Positions 10,353 to 22,440 of a stretch of 64,000 nt of DNA are shown here, piece after piece. Each line of letters starts with the position of its first letter. The first letter of the stretch is position 1. The stretch lies in assembly GCA_034359265.1 (NCBI GenBank), contig CP136891.1:56374501-56438500 (forward strand). The letters run 5' to 3'. This DNA comes from Canna indica. Taxonomy: Eukaryota; Streptophyta; Magnoliopsida; Zingiberales; Cannaceae. The translations under genes were made by a program, and so were the position numbers. Below the pieces are notes generated by a model, which saw only the letters and a list, made by a program, of their open reading frames with translations, made no database searches and was not told the origin of the DNA.

Positions 10353-11945
10353 ATGACACTAGAGTTGGTAGCGTCTTCACCTCCTAGGTTCAATGACTCA
10401 AACTTTGGTCTTTGGAAGTCTAGGATGTACACCTTCTTAAAGACTCAAGGTTTAGGTATTTTTAACATGGTAAAAATTAAATATATTAAACCTAAGGAAG
10501 ACATGAATGCATGGACCCAAGAACAAATTGATATGTTTGAATTAAATGCTAAAGCTACAAATTACATATTTTGTTCGCTGGAAAATAATGTTCTAGAAAA
10601 GATCATGCATTGTACTTCCACATTCGATATTTGGGCTACCTTAAACATTCTTTATAATTATGCAAAAACCGAAGAGCTCAATACATTTGATGAGGGGAGT
10701 GATGACAATTGTCATCCACCCAATACTAATATGGTTTTTGAAGCCCATAGTGCCTTTAGTAATAGGAGCACTAAAAATCGGACAAGGAAGGTGATTTGCC
10801 ATGTGTGCAAAGAAAAAGAGCATGTGAAGAAGAATTGCCCTACCACAAAAAACAAGGCAAAGAGGAGGTCAAATGCTTCCACATCATCCTCCTCAAGTGA
10901 AGCATCCTCCTTTCATGACTATGAAGCCATCTCAAAAGAATGCCTCATGAATGATAACAATGAGGTACACTCCACTTCTTCTAGTCATGTTAATAATAAT
11001 AATAGTATTAACTCATCTAGATCTCATGATTTTGATAAATTGATGGATGAGTATAAAATCATGTGTGCCTTGATCTTGAAAAAGGATAAGGAAAACAAAA
11101 GGATTAAAAATGAGAATTCTAGATTTAGTTCACATGTGTATGCTCTAGAATTAGAAAATGAGAAATTGAAATCTAGTTCATTTGATCCTTGTCATGATAT
11201 GTTGAAACTTGAGCTTAAGAACTTAAAGCTTGAAAATGAAAACTTGAAAAATAGGTTCAACATTGAGAATGAGATTCTGAAAAATGAAAACTCAAATATC
11301 AAAAAGGAAAATTATATGTTGAAATCTCATATGCATGCTTTACATAACTCCATGATTGATTTGAAAAATGAGGTTCTAAACCTAAACAAGAAAATGAATG
11401 AAATGAAAAATATTTCCTCATTTATGAATTTTAGTAGAAATGATTTTTCAAAAAGGAATGTTCATGCTAATGTTAAATCTCATATTAAACATTCTACTTT
11501 TAAACCTCATGATTATAATAAGAGAAGTGATGTTTCCAAGAATGCTCACACTCATCATGTTTCACATGACATGCATTCTAATAATAAATCTCATGTCCAT
11601 AGCAAAAACAAAAAGAAATTTAATGGACATTGCTTTTGTTGTGGTACATATGGCCATGCAATCTATGATTGTGCATTTAAGAAGAATCCAAGTGTTGCTA
11701 AGACACTTTGGATACCTAGGCCAACTAACCCCCAAGGACCCAAAGCCATTTGGGTACCAAAGGTTTCTTGCTCTATTTTTAGAGGGAGCTATCACACAAA
11801 GGTAAAGAAAATTAAAGAATTGAAGTTGACCATGGACTTCAATGAAGAATCCATCTTTGGTTGCAACTTCAAGCCATCACGATGCCATAGGTATGGAAAT
11901 TGGCATCAAAGACTTTGGTATCATCTCCTATACCCTCTTGCTTAA
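10353..11945 (+). CDS. gag: Intact Gag polyprotein of element B (530 aa), no pol
   Basis: This is a Copia gag that should assemble the cytoplasmic particle around element RNA. The start is the first ATG 68 bp after the LTR. Residues 1-110 hold the N-terminal capsid-type domain (FGLWKSRMYTFLKTQGL, then LNAKATNYIFCSLENNV). A zinc knuckle CHVCKEKEHVKKNC is near residue 150. Ser/Asn-rich and Lys/Glu/Asn-rich segments, rich in repeated LENENLK-type heptads, form a probable coiled coil at about 240-370. A second knuckle, CFCCGTYGHAIYDC, is near 430, followed by a Pro/Trp segment. The frame has no stop for 1.6 kb while everything after it is non-coding, which suggests the protein was under selection. 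The pol genes are absent rather than frameshifted. Element A had the same layout, so this is a family trait. Confidence 0.88.
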   Translation: MTLELVASSPPRFNDSNFGLWKSRMYTFLKTQGLGIFNMVKIKYIKPKEDMNAWTQEQIDMFELNAKATNYIFCSLENNVLEKIMHCTSTFDIWATLNILYNYAKTEELNTFDEGSDDNCHPPNTNMVFEAHSAFSNRSTKNRTRKVICHVCKEKEHVKKNCPTTKNKAKRRSNASTSSSSSEASSFHDYEAISKECLMNDNNEVHSTSSSHVNNNNSINSSRSHDFDKLMDEYKIMCALILKKDKENKRIKNENSRFSSHVYALELENEKLKSSSFDPCHDMLKLELKNLKLENENLKNRFNIENEILKNENSNIKKENYMLKSHMHALHNSMIDLKNEVLNLNKKMNEMKNISSFMNFSRNDFSKRNVHANVKSHIKHSTFKPHDYNKRSDVSKNAHTHHVSHDMHSNNKSHVHSKNKKKFNGHCFCCGTYGHAIYDCAFKKNPSVAKTLWIPRPTNPQGPKAIWVPKVSCSIFRGSYHTKVKKIKELKLTMDFNEESIFGCNFKPSRCHRYGNWHQRLWYHLLYPLA

Positions 11946-14599
11946 ATTATAGTTGGAGTTTGATATATGTTTAATATTAGTAGATTTTTCGCTCTTGATA
12001 AGTTTCAAAAATATTTTTGATTTTTGATTTCCGATCTCTTCGGATACCTATGTAGCCTGTAATGGGCTCATGCGACCTTGCGGTTTTAAATCATAGGCTC
12101 ATTGTGGCCTTTCATTTTTCAACCAATAGGAAGGGTTGGAGATCATGTTTTCATATTTATTATTTTTGTGATCTCTTTAAATTCATTTTGGTATTACTTG
12201 ATTTCATTTAAAACGAATTTATATCTAGCAAAAATGCATTTTGAAAATGATATTTGAATCCCTCTTTGTTATTTGGTTTGGTTAGCTTGCTAATAGCCTT
12301 AATTTCATTAACTACTAATGAAGTCTACTTGCAAGTTGAAAATGTTAATGGAAGGCTATGCTATCTAAAAGAAAATGGAAAAGAAAATTAAAAGTTTAGA
12401 AAAATTTTCTGGAATGAGGTATGAGTTTAATTTTGTAAAAATCTTAGTATAATATTTGAATACCTATGCTTAAATGATTTCTCTATGCTCATGATTGATT
12501 ATGCATGATAAATATTTGAATTTTCATGAGTAGAAAAAATCTTGATAAGTTAGCTCATTTCATGATATCATGATATTTATGAAATCGGACTAGGTTGAAA
12601 TTTTTTTTTAGAGACTTCATTTTAAGTTGAAAATTGGATGAACATATTTTAGGTGTGTTAATGATTAGTTGTCATGTGCTTAAAATTGAAAATTCATGAG
12701 ATATTGAGCAAAATGATAACTAGTTCACTTTAGAGGACTTAAACTTGAAAAGTTTGACCCAAGTCAACAAATCGACTTGGACATTTCATTTTAAGTCCAA
12801 ACTTCATAAACATGTTTAGGAATGGGTATGACATGTTTCCATGCACTTAGAATGAAAAATTCATATGGATATGGATAAAATGACATAGATGCAATTTCAT
12901 AATAGCCTCTTTTGAACCAAGTTGACCCAAGTCAACAAATTGACTTAGAGGTCTCATTTTCCATCAATATTTGAGGAACATGTTTAGATTTACTCATGTT
13001 AGGTGTCCATAAGTTTAAATTTGAAAAACCATGAGTAAATGATAAGATTGACACTTAGCAAGTTTCATGATAACTAGTTTAGTTTTGAATGAATTCATGC
13101 TAGGTTGATATCTTGACTTAAGGACATAATTTTCATTTCAAATTGGACATACACTCTTTATATGATCATTTTATTGTGTCATAAAAGTTTGAATGAAAAC
13201 TGAGCATGTTTCGAAAAATGATTGAAAATTACGAAAATGCCATTGAAATTACAGCATTTCCAGTTATTTCTAGAGAAATATAGAAAAATTCTTTTTAACT
13301 GATTCTTTAAACTGCAACTGAAAAATCTAGTTTCTTCAGTAAAAATTTTGAAAAGTTTTATCAAGAATCTGATTTATAGTGGAATTTTGAAGTTGGATTT
13401 CAAAAATGCAAAGTATCATCTTCTTGAAATATGAATTTTTCCGATACTTTGATTTTTCGTCGAAAACTTCAAATGAAACCTTGTGCATACAATTTTGATT
13501 CCATTTCTAATATCATTCACACCATTGCTTGAGTAAAATCATTTATAAGAATGATTTTTATATCTTGAATGATAGCTAGAAATATCTATTTTTTTCATTG
13601 AAATCAATATAGGATGAAAAATAAACTTAGACAATTCATTTTGAGCTCAAACTTGACACACACATCTTAAATGATCATTCAGCGATGTCTGAAAAATTTG
13701 AAGCAAAAATGATAAAGGAAAAACATAAGAAATTTATGAAAATGCCCCTAGACTTTTAAGAATTTTATGAATTCATAGAAAACTGATTTTTGAATGATTC
13801 TTAAACCTCTAGATTTCTTGAAAATTATAGTTTGTCCAGTTAAAGTTTCAAAATTTTTTGTTAAGAATATGATTTTATAAGGATTAAAAAGTTTAATTTT
13901 TGTAAACTTGAAGTATACTTTTGTTTGTTGACTTAGAAATTTTATTTTAAGCCCAAACTTGACTCATATACTTATATTCACTCATGTTAGATGTCTAGAT
14001 GCCTAAGTTTGAGAAAACATGAGTAGATAGCAAAATTTGGTACTTAGCATTTTCATATTTTCAAGTCTATTTTAAATGAAATCATGCTAAGTTCATATTT
14101 TGATCAAATGACATCAGTTTCACTTCAAACTTAATACACATGCTTTAAATGACCATATCTTGGTATTTGGAAAGTTTGAATGAAATCAAAAAATGTCATG
14201 AAAAGAACCAATATTCACGAAGAAATTCATACTTGAGTGCATACATGATTTAGTTTTGGATTCTATCTATCACTTTTTGCTATCATGTATGATTTAGTTT
14301 CATATCAAATATTTGTTTTTCATCCCTTTGGTTGAGATTTTCATGTTTCATGAAAAATATCTTTAGAGTCTCAACTTTGACTAGATTGACCTTTCTTGCC
14401 GTTTTTGATTGATGTCAAAAGGGGCAGAAAAATATAGGTAAAGGGGAAGAAAATATAGGAAAACCATGCATATAGATAGGGGGAGTTTATTTCCATTGAT
14501 ATGCATGTTGGTAGGGGGAGAAATCCCTTAGTTGATATCCTTTGTGCTTGAATGATATATTTTATTAAGGATGTTTGTCATCATCAAAAAGGGGGAGAT
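11946..14599 (+). other. Long non-coding internal region of element B
   Basis: This is 2.65 kb of AT-rich DNA in the place of pol, with stops in all frames and no RT, integrase or RNase H motif. It has several diverged internal repeats (ttgacccaagtcaacaaat at 12755 and 12915; tgaaaattcatgag-type blocks from 12500 to 14100). The left part aligns with element A. It may carry packaging or replication signals, but that is inference. Confidence 0.75.
14411..14599 (+). promoter_or_regulatory. Multiple polypurine tracts upstream of the element B 3' LTR
   Basis: Five purine-rich tracts precede the 3' LTR: caaaaggggcag (14417), aaaggggaagaaa (14440), gataggggga (14475), gtagggggaga (14511) and caaaaagggggagat (14585-14599, directly against the LTR). 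Repeated polypurine tracts of this kind are a described signature of Sireviruses. The last one would prime plus-strand DNA synthesis. Confidence 0.75.
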
Positions 14600-16443
14600 T
14601 GTTGGCTTAAGGTTTTCAACCTTGGTCTTAATCTCGGTTTTGATGATAACAAACATGGAACTAATGTTTCATTGAGATATCTTTCAGGTTCCATATCGGT
14701 TAGCGCACGATGTCCTCGATCAAAAATATCGAAGAAATCAGAAAATCGGAAGGACGTTGGTCGACGCTCTCGGATTCGTCGGGAAGATAGAGTCTAGGTT
14801 TAGGGTGTCTAGATTATATTATAAATCCTCTTTATGATGCATAAGAACCCAAAAACCATTCCCGAATCCCAAATCATGAAAACCCGGAGACCGTCCTGAA
14901 ATAACCTAGGGAGTTCCTTTGAGAGCTATATGACCTAGATATTTTCCTAACATAAAAAATGACGGTAATTGTTCCTTGGGTAGAAATTAGATAACGAGGT
15001 ATTTTAAAAGAATTTTTGGAAGCCTTTAGCCTACCCATATTTGACCCGGGAGATTAGAAAATTTCTGTTTTCTAAAAATTTGTAGTAGACCCCAAAAACT
15101 AAATTTTGATTCTTAAGGATTTTGATTTTTTAGATATTTTTATTGAATACAAATGGGGGTAATCCTTATATAACATTTATGTTTTAAAGTTATTAACTTA
15201 AAGTTAATAAATGTTAAGTAGACTTAGCGAAGACGGAACCAGAAATGAGCAAACACAGCCTAAGCAAACTGGTCTGCCCAGTTTGTCAAATTTTTGGCCG
15301 ACCGATCGGTCGATCGACAAAGGCAGAAAAATGGCAGTGTGTGCATCGGTGGACCAACCCGATCGATCGGATTGCGGATCGCTGATCTCACGACTCATTT
15401 GATCGACCCGTTGGTCGACCGAACAGCGTGAATATACTATAGAAGGTCCATCGGTCAATCGATTGGTCGACCGGATTGCGGATCGATGAAGTCGCGATCC
15501 ATTCGGTCGACATGTCGGTCGATAAATAGTGCGATTTATTCACATAAGGCGTAGCGATCGTGGGCGGTCGATCGATCGGTCCAAACCCAGCCTTGTTTCA
15601 GTTACAGGGTTATAAATACCCAAACCCAAACCCAGCCTTCCTTAAAGAACTTTTTGACGCGTTGTTTTCGTTACAGAGTTATAAATACCCAAACCCAGCC
15701 TTCCTTAAACAACTTTTTGATCACTGCTAACCTCCTTGATCCATCCTTTGATCAATTCTAAGCTTTCATTGAGTTAATCCTGTGAAAACCCTAGCTTTGA
15801 TATCTCATCCCTTTGATTGAGCCTTGACTTCACTGATTCACCATCAAAGGCATCAAGAGAAAGCTAGGAAACTTTGTGTGGAGCTAAGTACTTCATTGTT
15901 TAATTTATTGCTCCATTTATTAGTGTATTTTATTGTTTATTTCATTGTAAATAAACCTGTGTAAACCTAGGTTGCTAGGTTTGATTGAGTTGGTGGTTGC
16001 CTTGGTGTTAAGGCTTAAACCCACCGTTGTAAACGTAGTTTACTAGGATTAGTTGAGTTGTCCCTTAGGTTGAGGTGGAAGAGTGCTGTCGGTAAGAAGG
16101 CGGAGACTTCCGGGTGTGGAAGTGCCTTAGGTCGAGAGTGAGACTCTTCGAGCCAAAGTCCTATGTGTAAGGGAAACATTATTAATCTAGTAAAACTAAG
16201 TTTGGAAATCCCAAGCGGGGTGCTTAGGTAGTGGAGTAGGCATTGGGGCTGAACCACTATAAATTTGTGTATTAGCATTGTAATCTTTTGTTTGTGCTTA
16301 ATTGGTTTATCTTGCTTCCGCATTTAATCATAAAATTGCAATTTACCTAAACAATATAAGAAACGATTAAAACCGGAATTAGGCAATAATAATTAGTAAA
16401 CACACTATTCACCCCCGCTCTTGTGTGGCCATTTCGTCCAACA
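14600..16443 (+). repeat. 3' LTR of element B
   Basis: It starts TGTTGGCTTAAGG at 14600 directly after a polypurine tract and ends TCCAACA at 16443. Two TATA motifs, both in gttataaataccc, occur at about 15610 and 15679 because of a local duplication of about 70-75 bp (ccaaacccagcctt ... ttacag). CpG-rich palindromes (ccgaccgatcggtcgatcg) are at 15298-15320 and 15410-15575. ORFs inside it on both strands are chance. Confidence 0.88.
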
Positions 16444-17746
16444 CACCAGTGTCGATATTCTCCTGTTCTGATCATTAATTCTGGAGGTGGAGGGTTGTTC
16501 ACCGACGACCGCAGGGGTTGGTTCCCCAAGTGGTCGGAGCACGGCTCGCGCATGGCCACTATCAGCAAAGCGATAGACGACGTTGTGGTCCCAACCACAT
16601 GCAGCCTCGATCCACGCTCCCGTGTCAAAGTCCTGGGGGGTGTCCCTGCGGCGCATCACCGTATATGTGTAGGTCTCCTACACAAGTTTGGTTTTTTGTT
16701 TCATATTTTTTCTAAAACTTAAATTATAAATAAATAATGCATAATTGAAACAAATGTACTTACCATGATGATTATAGCGCGGGTGTCGATGTACTCCCCC
16801 GTCCCATGTCCTCTACGGTGGGTCCACTCAAACCCTCCATCGGGGAGGGTCGCTGGATAGTGTCATCATCCATCACCGTCGTCTACATTTACAAAACAAA
16901 TATATTAATTAGTATACAGAGTAACAAATAAAATATATAATTCAAAATAAGGTATAACACTTACCATGCGCGCGTCTCGTGTGCACAACAAATGAAATAG
17001 AGCCGCTAGTGTGACGCGCTTCTCCCTCCGACATGTGGTTTCTAGTTGCAGTCCTAGATACCTCCTGCCACCACTCGATCAACCATATCGACACGAGCTG
17101 ATCCCAAATATCTTGAGTAATCCAATCGGGGCCGTATCCCCGAGTCTTTGCTGTGATTGTGGCCCTAGCTCGGGCCATCGCTTGTGCCCGAGCCTGCCCC
17201 AACTGGCAGTTGTACCTCTACCGGGAAATTATCTCCCACGCATTGTAAATAAATGACCTCTGCTCCTCTGGCAAAGTATAGAGAGCCTGCAAAACAATAA
17301 TATCAGTACCAATAATAATCAAGCTGATTAAAAAACTTTAAATACTTACCTCAAACTCGCGCCATATCATGTCCACGTGCTCACGCGGCACGTGAGACCA
17401 AGTGGGCTAGGCCCCTGCATATATCATCAGATTGTCCCCGATATACTCTTGGGGACATCCTCCTGCTCGAACCCGCACAACCAAAATAAAATACAATATT
17501 ATATTATGATATATTGAATTATTTATAATTCATAATACATTACCGCTTGCCAATCACAAAATTAAGTCGGCGTTGTTCCACGGCTGGCGGAGGCTGAATC
17601 CTGTTCGGCCCGCGTGGTCGTCTGCATCTCGATGAACTAGCCTTGGCGGCAGGATGATCAGCGGTAGGAGCAAGTGCAGCTGAATATAGAGTCTGACCGA
17701 TGAGAGACTTTGTAGCTCTCGTCCGACGATAACCTCGATCTACCAT
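16444..17746 (-). pseudogene. Second CACTA-2 transposase gene (En/Spm plant transposase family), 5' part
   Basis: Read on the minus strand from 17746: MVDRGYRRTRATKSLIGQ, then a block with a typical PNRIQPPP segment, a piece containing YGPDWITQDIWDQLVSIW and the family hallmark resembling HTSGSISFVVH (17202-16942), and finally IEAACGWDHNVVYRFADSG. Introns or gaps separate the blocks; the exact exon structure was not resolved. The gene is interrupted at 16444 by element B and ends at 7449. In the En/Spm family this product binds subterminal repeats and the TNP2-like protein cuts the ends. Decay plus the insertion make the copy non-functional. Confidence 0.72.
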
Positions 17747-17945
17747 AGCTGTCCAATAAGAATTTAATTAGAATATATATATATATATATATATATAACC
17801 TCGATCTACCATAGCTGTCCAATAATAATTTAATTAGAATATATATATATAGTAGAGATAGATTTAATAGAAGATATACTTTACAATTATTCCTCATCAT
17901 CTGAGTAATAGTATTCGAATTATTCTTCTTCATCTTTTTCAAATT
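17747..17945. repeat. (AT)n microsatellite and duplicated exon edge between the two CACTA genes
   Basis: The block cctcgatctaccatagctg ... ccaataa...tttaattagaat occurs twice (about 17730-17776 and 17799-17840), each followed by an (at)n run (17776-17797 and 17839-17851). It looks like a small tandem duplication spanning the first coding block of the second transposase gene. Confidence 0.7.
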
Positions 17946-20900
17946 CTACTTCTTCATCTCCACATTAACTTCATGATCATCATCATCAACATATTCAACT
18001 TCTAATTGAACTAACGCTGTGTCTGCATCCTCGAGTGTTGGAATAATACGGTCTATAACATGAGGATCATCTTCTCGATAGAAATCATCTGTCACATCAG
18101 GTATCGGTTCATTTTCTCCCACTATCGAATCAATTCTTCCTCTACCTTTAGTCTTACAGACTACACACCAATCTGCTCTATCTTTATTTTGAGCTGGATA
18201 CTTCGCGTAATATACTTGTTCGGCTTGTGATGCCAATATAAAAGGCTCATTTGCTGCCAATTTCGATTTGTAATTAACCTCAACAAGTTTATATTTTGGA
18301 TAAACTTTCATGCCTCTATCTATTGCATCGAACCAATGACATTTAAATTGGATAACTGATTACAAGCCAAAATAGTGCAATTCTAGCACTTCTTCCAAGA
18401 ATCCATATCACATTCAACATATGTTGCCCTTTCATGCAGACCCCGACATTCATTGTCTTCATTGTAAATGCATATTCAACCGTGTCAAATTTATACCCAT
18501 TAACAAAATATCCGCTATAACATGACACTAGTCGCGATGGTCCACTAACAAACTCAAATATTCTTTTATCTATTTCAGTTCTGTGATCTTTGTTGTAAGC
18601 CTGAATCCAAATAGGGAAATCACGATATTGTAATCTCTCTAATTTTTTATTGCTGTGAATAGAGTATTTTTGCACCATCTCAATATCAAATATTTCAAAG
18701 AATTGTTCAAACGTTGGGCAATTGAGTAATACGTACAATTGTGTCAAATGATACTCTTTGTCGCTTAAGTGTTGAGATAGATGACAACCAAAAGCACAAC
18801 CAAAGTGACATAATATATTTAAATGTCCATCTGAATGTCGAACTCCCCCGTCATCGTTGCGTGGAAGATGATCAAATTTTGTCTGCACTGTCAATTCAAA
18901 GTAAAATGAGCAGAATGTTAAAATTTCTTGGATGACATACGATTCAAATATTGATCCTTCAACAGCTGCGGCGTTCTTTACTTTTTTTTTCAGATGATTC
19001 ATGTATCTTTCAAATAAGTACATCCACCGGTATTAAACGGGGCCACCAACTCGTGTCTCGTATGCCAAGTGTATCGGTAGATACTCCATCGAGTCAAAAA
19101 AGGTAGGAGGAAAAAGTTGCTCCAACTTGCATACAATTTCAACAATATTACTTTCAAGTGCTGACATATCTTCGACTTGGAAGGACATTTGCACAAATGT
19201 TTCTAAAAAACATACTTAATTCAGTTAACAGATCCCAAATATTATTAGGTAGAAGATCTCGAAATGCGATCGAAAGCAATCTCTGCATGAATACATGACA
19301 ATCATAGCTCTTCATCCCTGATATTTTGCAATCATCGATGTTCAAACATCTAGATAAGTTTGAGGCATATCCATCGGGTAATTTGAGTTCTTTGATCCAT
19401 TGATAAACATCTTTCATCTGTTGTTTATTTAACATATACGGGGCCTTCGGCTTTAGATATCACCCGTTGACCTCTTGTAACTCCAACTCTGGCCTCTTAC
19501 AAAGTATTTTCAGATCATGTCGGGCCTTAATATTATCTTTATTTTTATCGGGAACATCCATCAAAGTGTTAAAAATATTATCAAACACATTTTTCTCAAT
19601 GTGCATGACGTCTAAATTATGCCAAATCAGTAATGAACTCCAATACGACAATTCCTAAAAGATACTTTTTTTCACTCAGTTATAAGTTTGACCAAAGCCC
19701 AACACTCTTTCATTCCGACCAAATACTATCTCTGGAAGTGTTGAAACACGTGCTAACATTTGTTCACCAGACAACATCGGTGGTGGCTCATCTCTTTCAC
19801 ATCTGTCCTCGGTAAATTTATTACGATTCCTTCGATACCGATGGTTAGCCGGTAGGAATCGACGATGACAATCAAAGAATGAGATTTTTCGTCCATTCTG
19901 AAAACTGAATGATTTTGAGTGTTCCATACAATACAGACAAGAGAGTCGGCCAAACTGAATAAGGAGTTGCCGAATGACCAAACGGATTAAAACCATCAGT
20001 GCATAATCCCAATCTAATATTTCTAATATCCCTAGCAAAAAAAGGATAATATGTATCCAAATGTTTCCATGCTTCACTGTCGGATGGATGAGTCATTATT
20101 GTATCATCACGACTTCTTGCATGCCAACTCATGTAGGGGGCCGTCTTTTCCAACATGAATAATCTTTGAAGCCTCAGTACGTGTCAGTGGAAAATACCGA
20201 AGCACCTTAAACGAGATATTTTTTTGTCGGACCGACTTCTTCTCCTTGTAAAGAGGATGTTCACATACAAGGCATTTATCCAACTGCACATTTTCTTTAT
20301 AATATAAAAATACAGTTATTTTGAAACACATGTATTTTTTCGTATTCAGACCCTAATTTTCTCATCAACTTTTTAGTCTTATAAAAAGTTGGCTCAAACT
20401 TTTTATCAGTAGGCAGCATTCCATTAATCAATCCAGCAATTCGATCAAATGCAACCCCGCTGATATTACAATCGGCCTAGATGTTCAGGAGTTGCGTCAT
20501 TGCCGAAAACCTACTGTATTTAGGACAATTCTCATACAAAGGTTCATCGGCAACTTTCAACATCTCGTAAAATTCTGCGGCTTCTTTATTTGGTAATTCA
20601 ATCTCTACCGTAGGTTGTTCTTCTGTGACATCAACACCCGTAGTATCTGGTGGCACTGACGTATTAGTAATTGGCCGATCGATATTATCATTCAGCTAGA
20701 ATTGACCCCCAAGACTATCAAGTATCATAGTTCTATAGGGATTAGATGGACTGGATGAAGAAACACCAATAAAGGAAGATTCACCATGTGTCTGAATGAC
20801 AAGATTGCTCGACATCCCAACTTCATGTGACTCCCCGTGACAAGTCCATAGAAAATATCTTAGTGCAAATCCTTTGCTATACAGAGTGACAGTTTCCCGA

Positions 20901-21076
20901 TCCAAAAATCGTCCATTCAAGCAAATGCGGCACAAATATCAGATTTTATCACCGACGCTAATGAATTTCCGATTGAAATAGGCAAAATTTAGGAAGTAAG
21001 TTATGCCTAATCGAAACTCATTCGTTAAAGCTCCACGATCAAGACGTCGGTACATCCAACTTCAATCGTCCGACAT
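17946..21076 (-). pseudogene. TNP2-like CACTA transposase pseudogene
   Basis: This is the catalytic transposase gene of En/Spm elements, minus strand. The start is the ATG complement at 21074-21076, followed by a WMYRRLDRGALTNEF-type N terminus with an in-frame TGA at codon 5. Next are the transposase-associated zinc-binding block (CRICLNGRFLDRETV, 20935-20860), the conserved LGLCTDGFNPFG core (about 20010), HNLDVMHIEKNVFDNI (about 19600), a DUF4218-type region (19435-18870; MYLFERYMNHLKKKVKN near 19000) and a DUF4216-type C terminus (18780-17946; FEFVSGPS, then YPKYKLVEVNYKSKLA). Several frameshifts and stops separate these blocks, so it is decayed. Order and spacing match a full-length TNP2. 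Confidence 0.85.
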
Positions 21077-21268
21077 GATTTTGTCAATCAATGATAATTT
21101 CTTCAGTTAATGCCTTTAGGTGAGATGGTCCTATTCCATTCGGGATTCATGTTATTCATATTGCACTAAGTATTTCTTTTAACCGCTAACTTCATTCTAA
21201 ATTTCGGCAGCATCTCCCTACAGTTCTTCGAATATGCATATCATCTGGGTGCGTATCGGAGAACAAGA

Positions 21269-21460
21269 GAGATACAATAGCCAAAATTTAAGAATTAATG
21301 AGTTAACGATTAAAAGAAAAAATAAAGTGCAATACAAATAACTAAGTTCTCAAATTGTCCAATCAGAGATACAATAGCCAAAATTTAAGAATTAATGAGT
21401 TAACGATTAAAAGAAAAAATAAAGTGCAATACAAATAACTAAGTTCCCAAATTGTCCAAT
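21269..21460. repeat. 96-bp tandem duplication
   Basis: The block starting gagatacaatagccaaaat at 21269 is repeated from 21365 with almost no differences, ending in the phrase aattgtccaatca each time. The near identity suggests a recent duplication or slippage. Confidence 0.9.
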
Positions 21461-22077
21461 CACGGATAATTCAAGGGTTGTACGTCATATAAAAGATCAT
21501 CTACTTGTTTTACACGAACATATAACCCTCGAACTGATCCTAAGGTTTTGCTAAATCATATCTAACTCGTCAATGCGTACATGAAACGTATCAACTCATC
21601 TGATGGATGATTATTTTTTAAATTTGTGGATGCCGATTCGAGTCCACAGTGGACGAATCCGGCACGAGTCCAAATTGGATGAATCCGGTACGAGTCCAAA
21701 TTGGACCGAATTCGGCGCGTGTCCAAATTGGACAATTTCGGCGCGAGCCCAAAGTTGACAATTCTAATTAATCTAAATCTAAAGATTAACAATAAAGTTA
21801 ATCTAATTAATGTAAACTAAACTTAATGAACAAATAGAACAATAAAATTATTCTAATTATGCATTAAACATTTCACCTAAAAAAACATTAAATATTAATC
21901 TAAACATTAATAAATCTAACATTGAAAAAAATATTAAATATTAATCTAATCTACACATTAAACATTGAATCTAAATAGATTTAATTAATTAGAGTAATAA
22001 AAAAATTTAGGGTTTAAAAAACCCTAAATATTAACTCAATGTTCCGGCGCCGGAGTCCTGTGGACTCCGCGCCGGTG

Positions 22078-22196
22078 TCCAGTGTCCGACATATGTCGGA
22101 CACTGGATAATGCTACGGCCATTGGCGGCTAGCCAAAATTGGAGTACTGTGGACTCTGCGCCGGCGTCCAGTGTCCGACATATGTCGGACACTGGA
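22078..22196. repeat. Two copies of a perfect 30-bp palindrome in CACTA-2
   Basis: The palindrome occupies 22078-22107 and again 22167-22196, each centred on gtccgacatatgtcggac with the arms continuing outward to tcc...gga. The copies are 89 bp apart within a roughly 90-bp diverged repeat that also carries agtcctgtggact. It lies upstream of the TNP2-like gene and could be a protein-binding site; function unknown. Confidence 0.85.
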
Positions 22197-22440
22197 CAAT
22201 GCTACGATCGTTGGCGACCAGTCGAAACCCTAAACCTAGGGTTTCGGTAGGGCCATAGGAGAGGGGGCGTTGAAATTACCTGGAGCGGGCGACGACGGCG
22301 GGTGGCGGTGGCGTCGGCGGGCGACGATGGCGTGCGGCGGCGGCGGGCTTCGACGGCAGGCGGGCGATGATCGACAACAGCGACAACAGAATCAAGGAAT
22401 TAGAAGGAGGAAAGGGGCGGGCGAGATCGGGGTCGAGTTA

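Larger units (their letters stand above)
7631..16443 (+). mobile_element. Sirevirus-like Copia element B, gag-only, inserted in CACTA-2
   Basis: The LTRs are 7631-10284 and 14600-16443, beginning TGTTGGCTTAAGG and ending in AACA. The primer-binding site tggtatcagagc is at 10287-10298. The gag ORF is intact at 10353-11945 and is followed by 2.65 kb of non-coding DNA. A cluster of polypurine tracts sits before the 3' LTR. No protease, integrase, RT or RNase H is visible. The flanks ctcca and cacca are the 5-bp duplication, and the CACTA transposase frame continues across it. The 5' LTR is 0.8 kb longer than the 3' LTR because of an internal duplication plus insertion. The multiple purine tracts and two-knuckle gag point to the Sirevirus lineage. 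Mobilisation in trans is inferred. Confidence 0.88.
21077..22440 (-). other. Upstream non-coding part of CACTA-2
   Basis: No gene is present. It contains a 96-bp tandem duplication (21269-21460), a run of gagtccaaattgga-type repeats (21635-21760), an AT-rich stretch (21780-22020) and a GC-rich stretch (22030-22420) with two copies of a perfect 30-bp palindrome. It lies 5' of the TNP2-like gene and probably holds its promoter. A related copy of the 21460-22000 section is at 57950-58690. Confidence 0.7.

Noticed and set aside
11946..14599. Hidden pol in element B
   Set aside because: I looked for RT (VDDI-type), integrase (D,D,E context) and RNase H motifs in all frames and found none; the sequence aligns instead to the non-coding part of element A.
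16444..17756. Plus-strand ORFs in the second CACTA transposase gene
   Set aside because: Protein similarity to the transposase is on the minus strand only.
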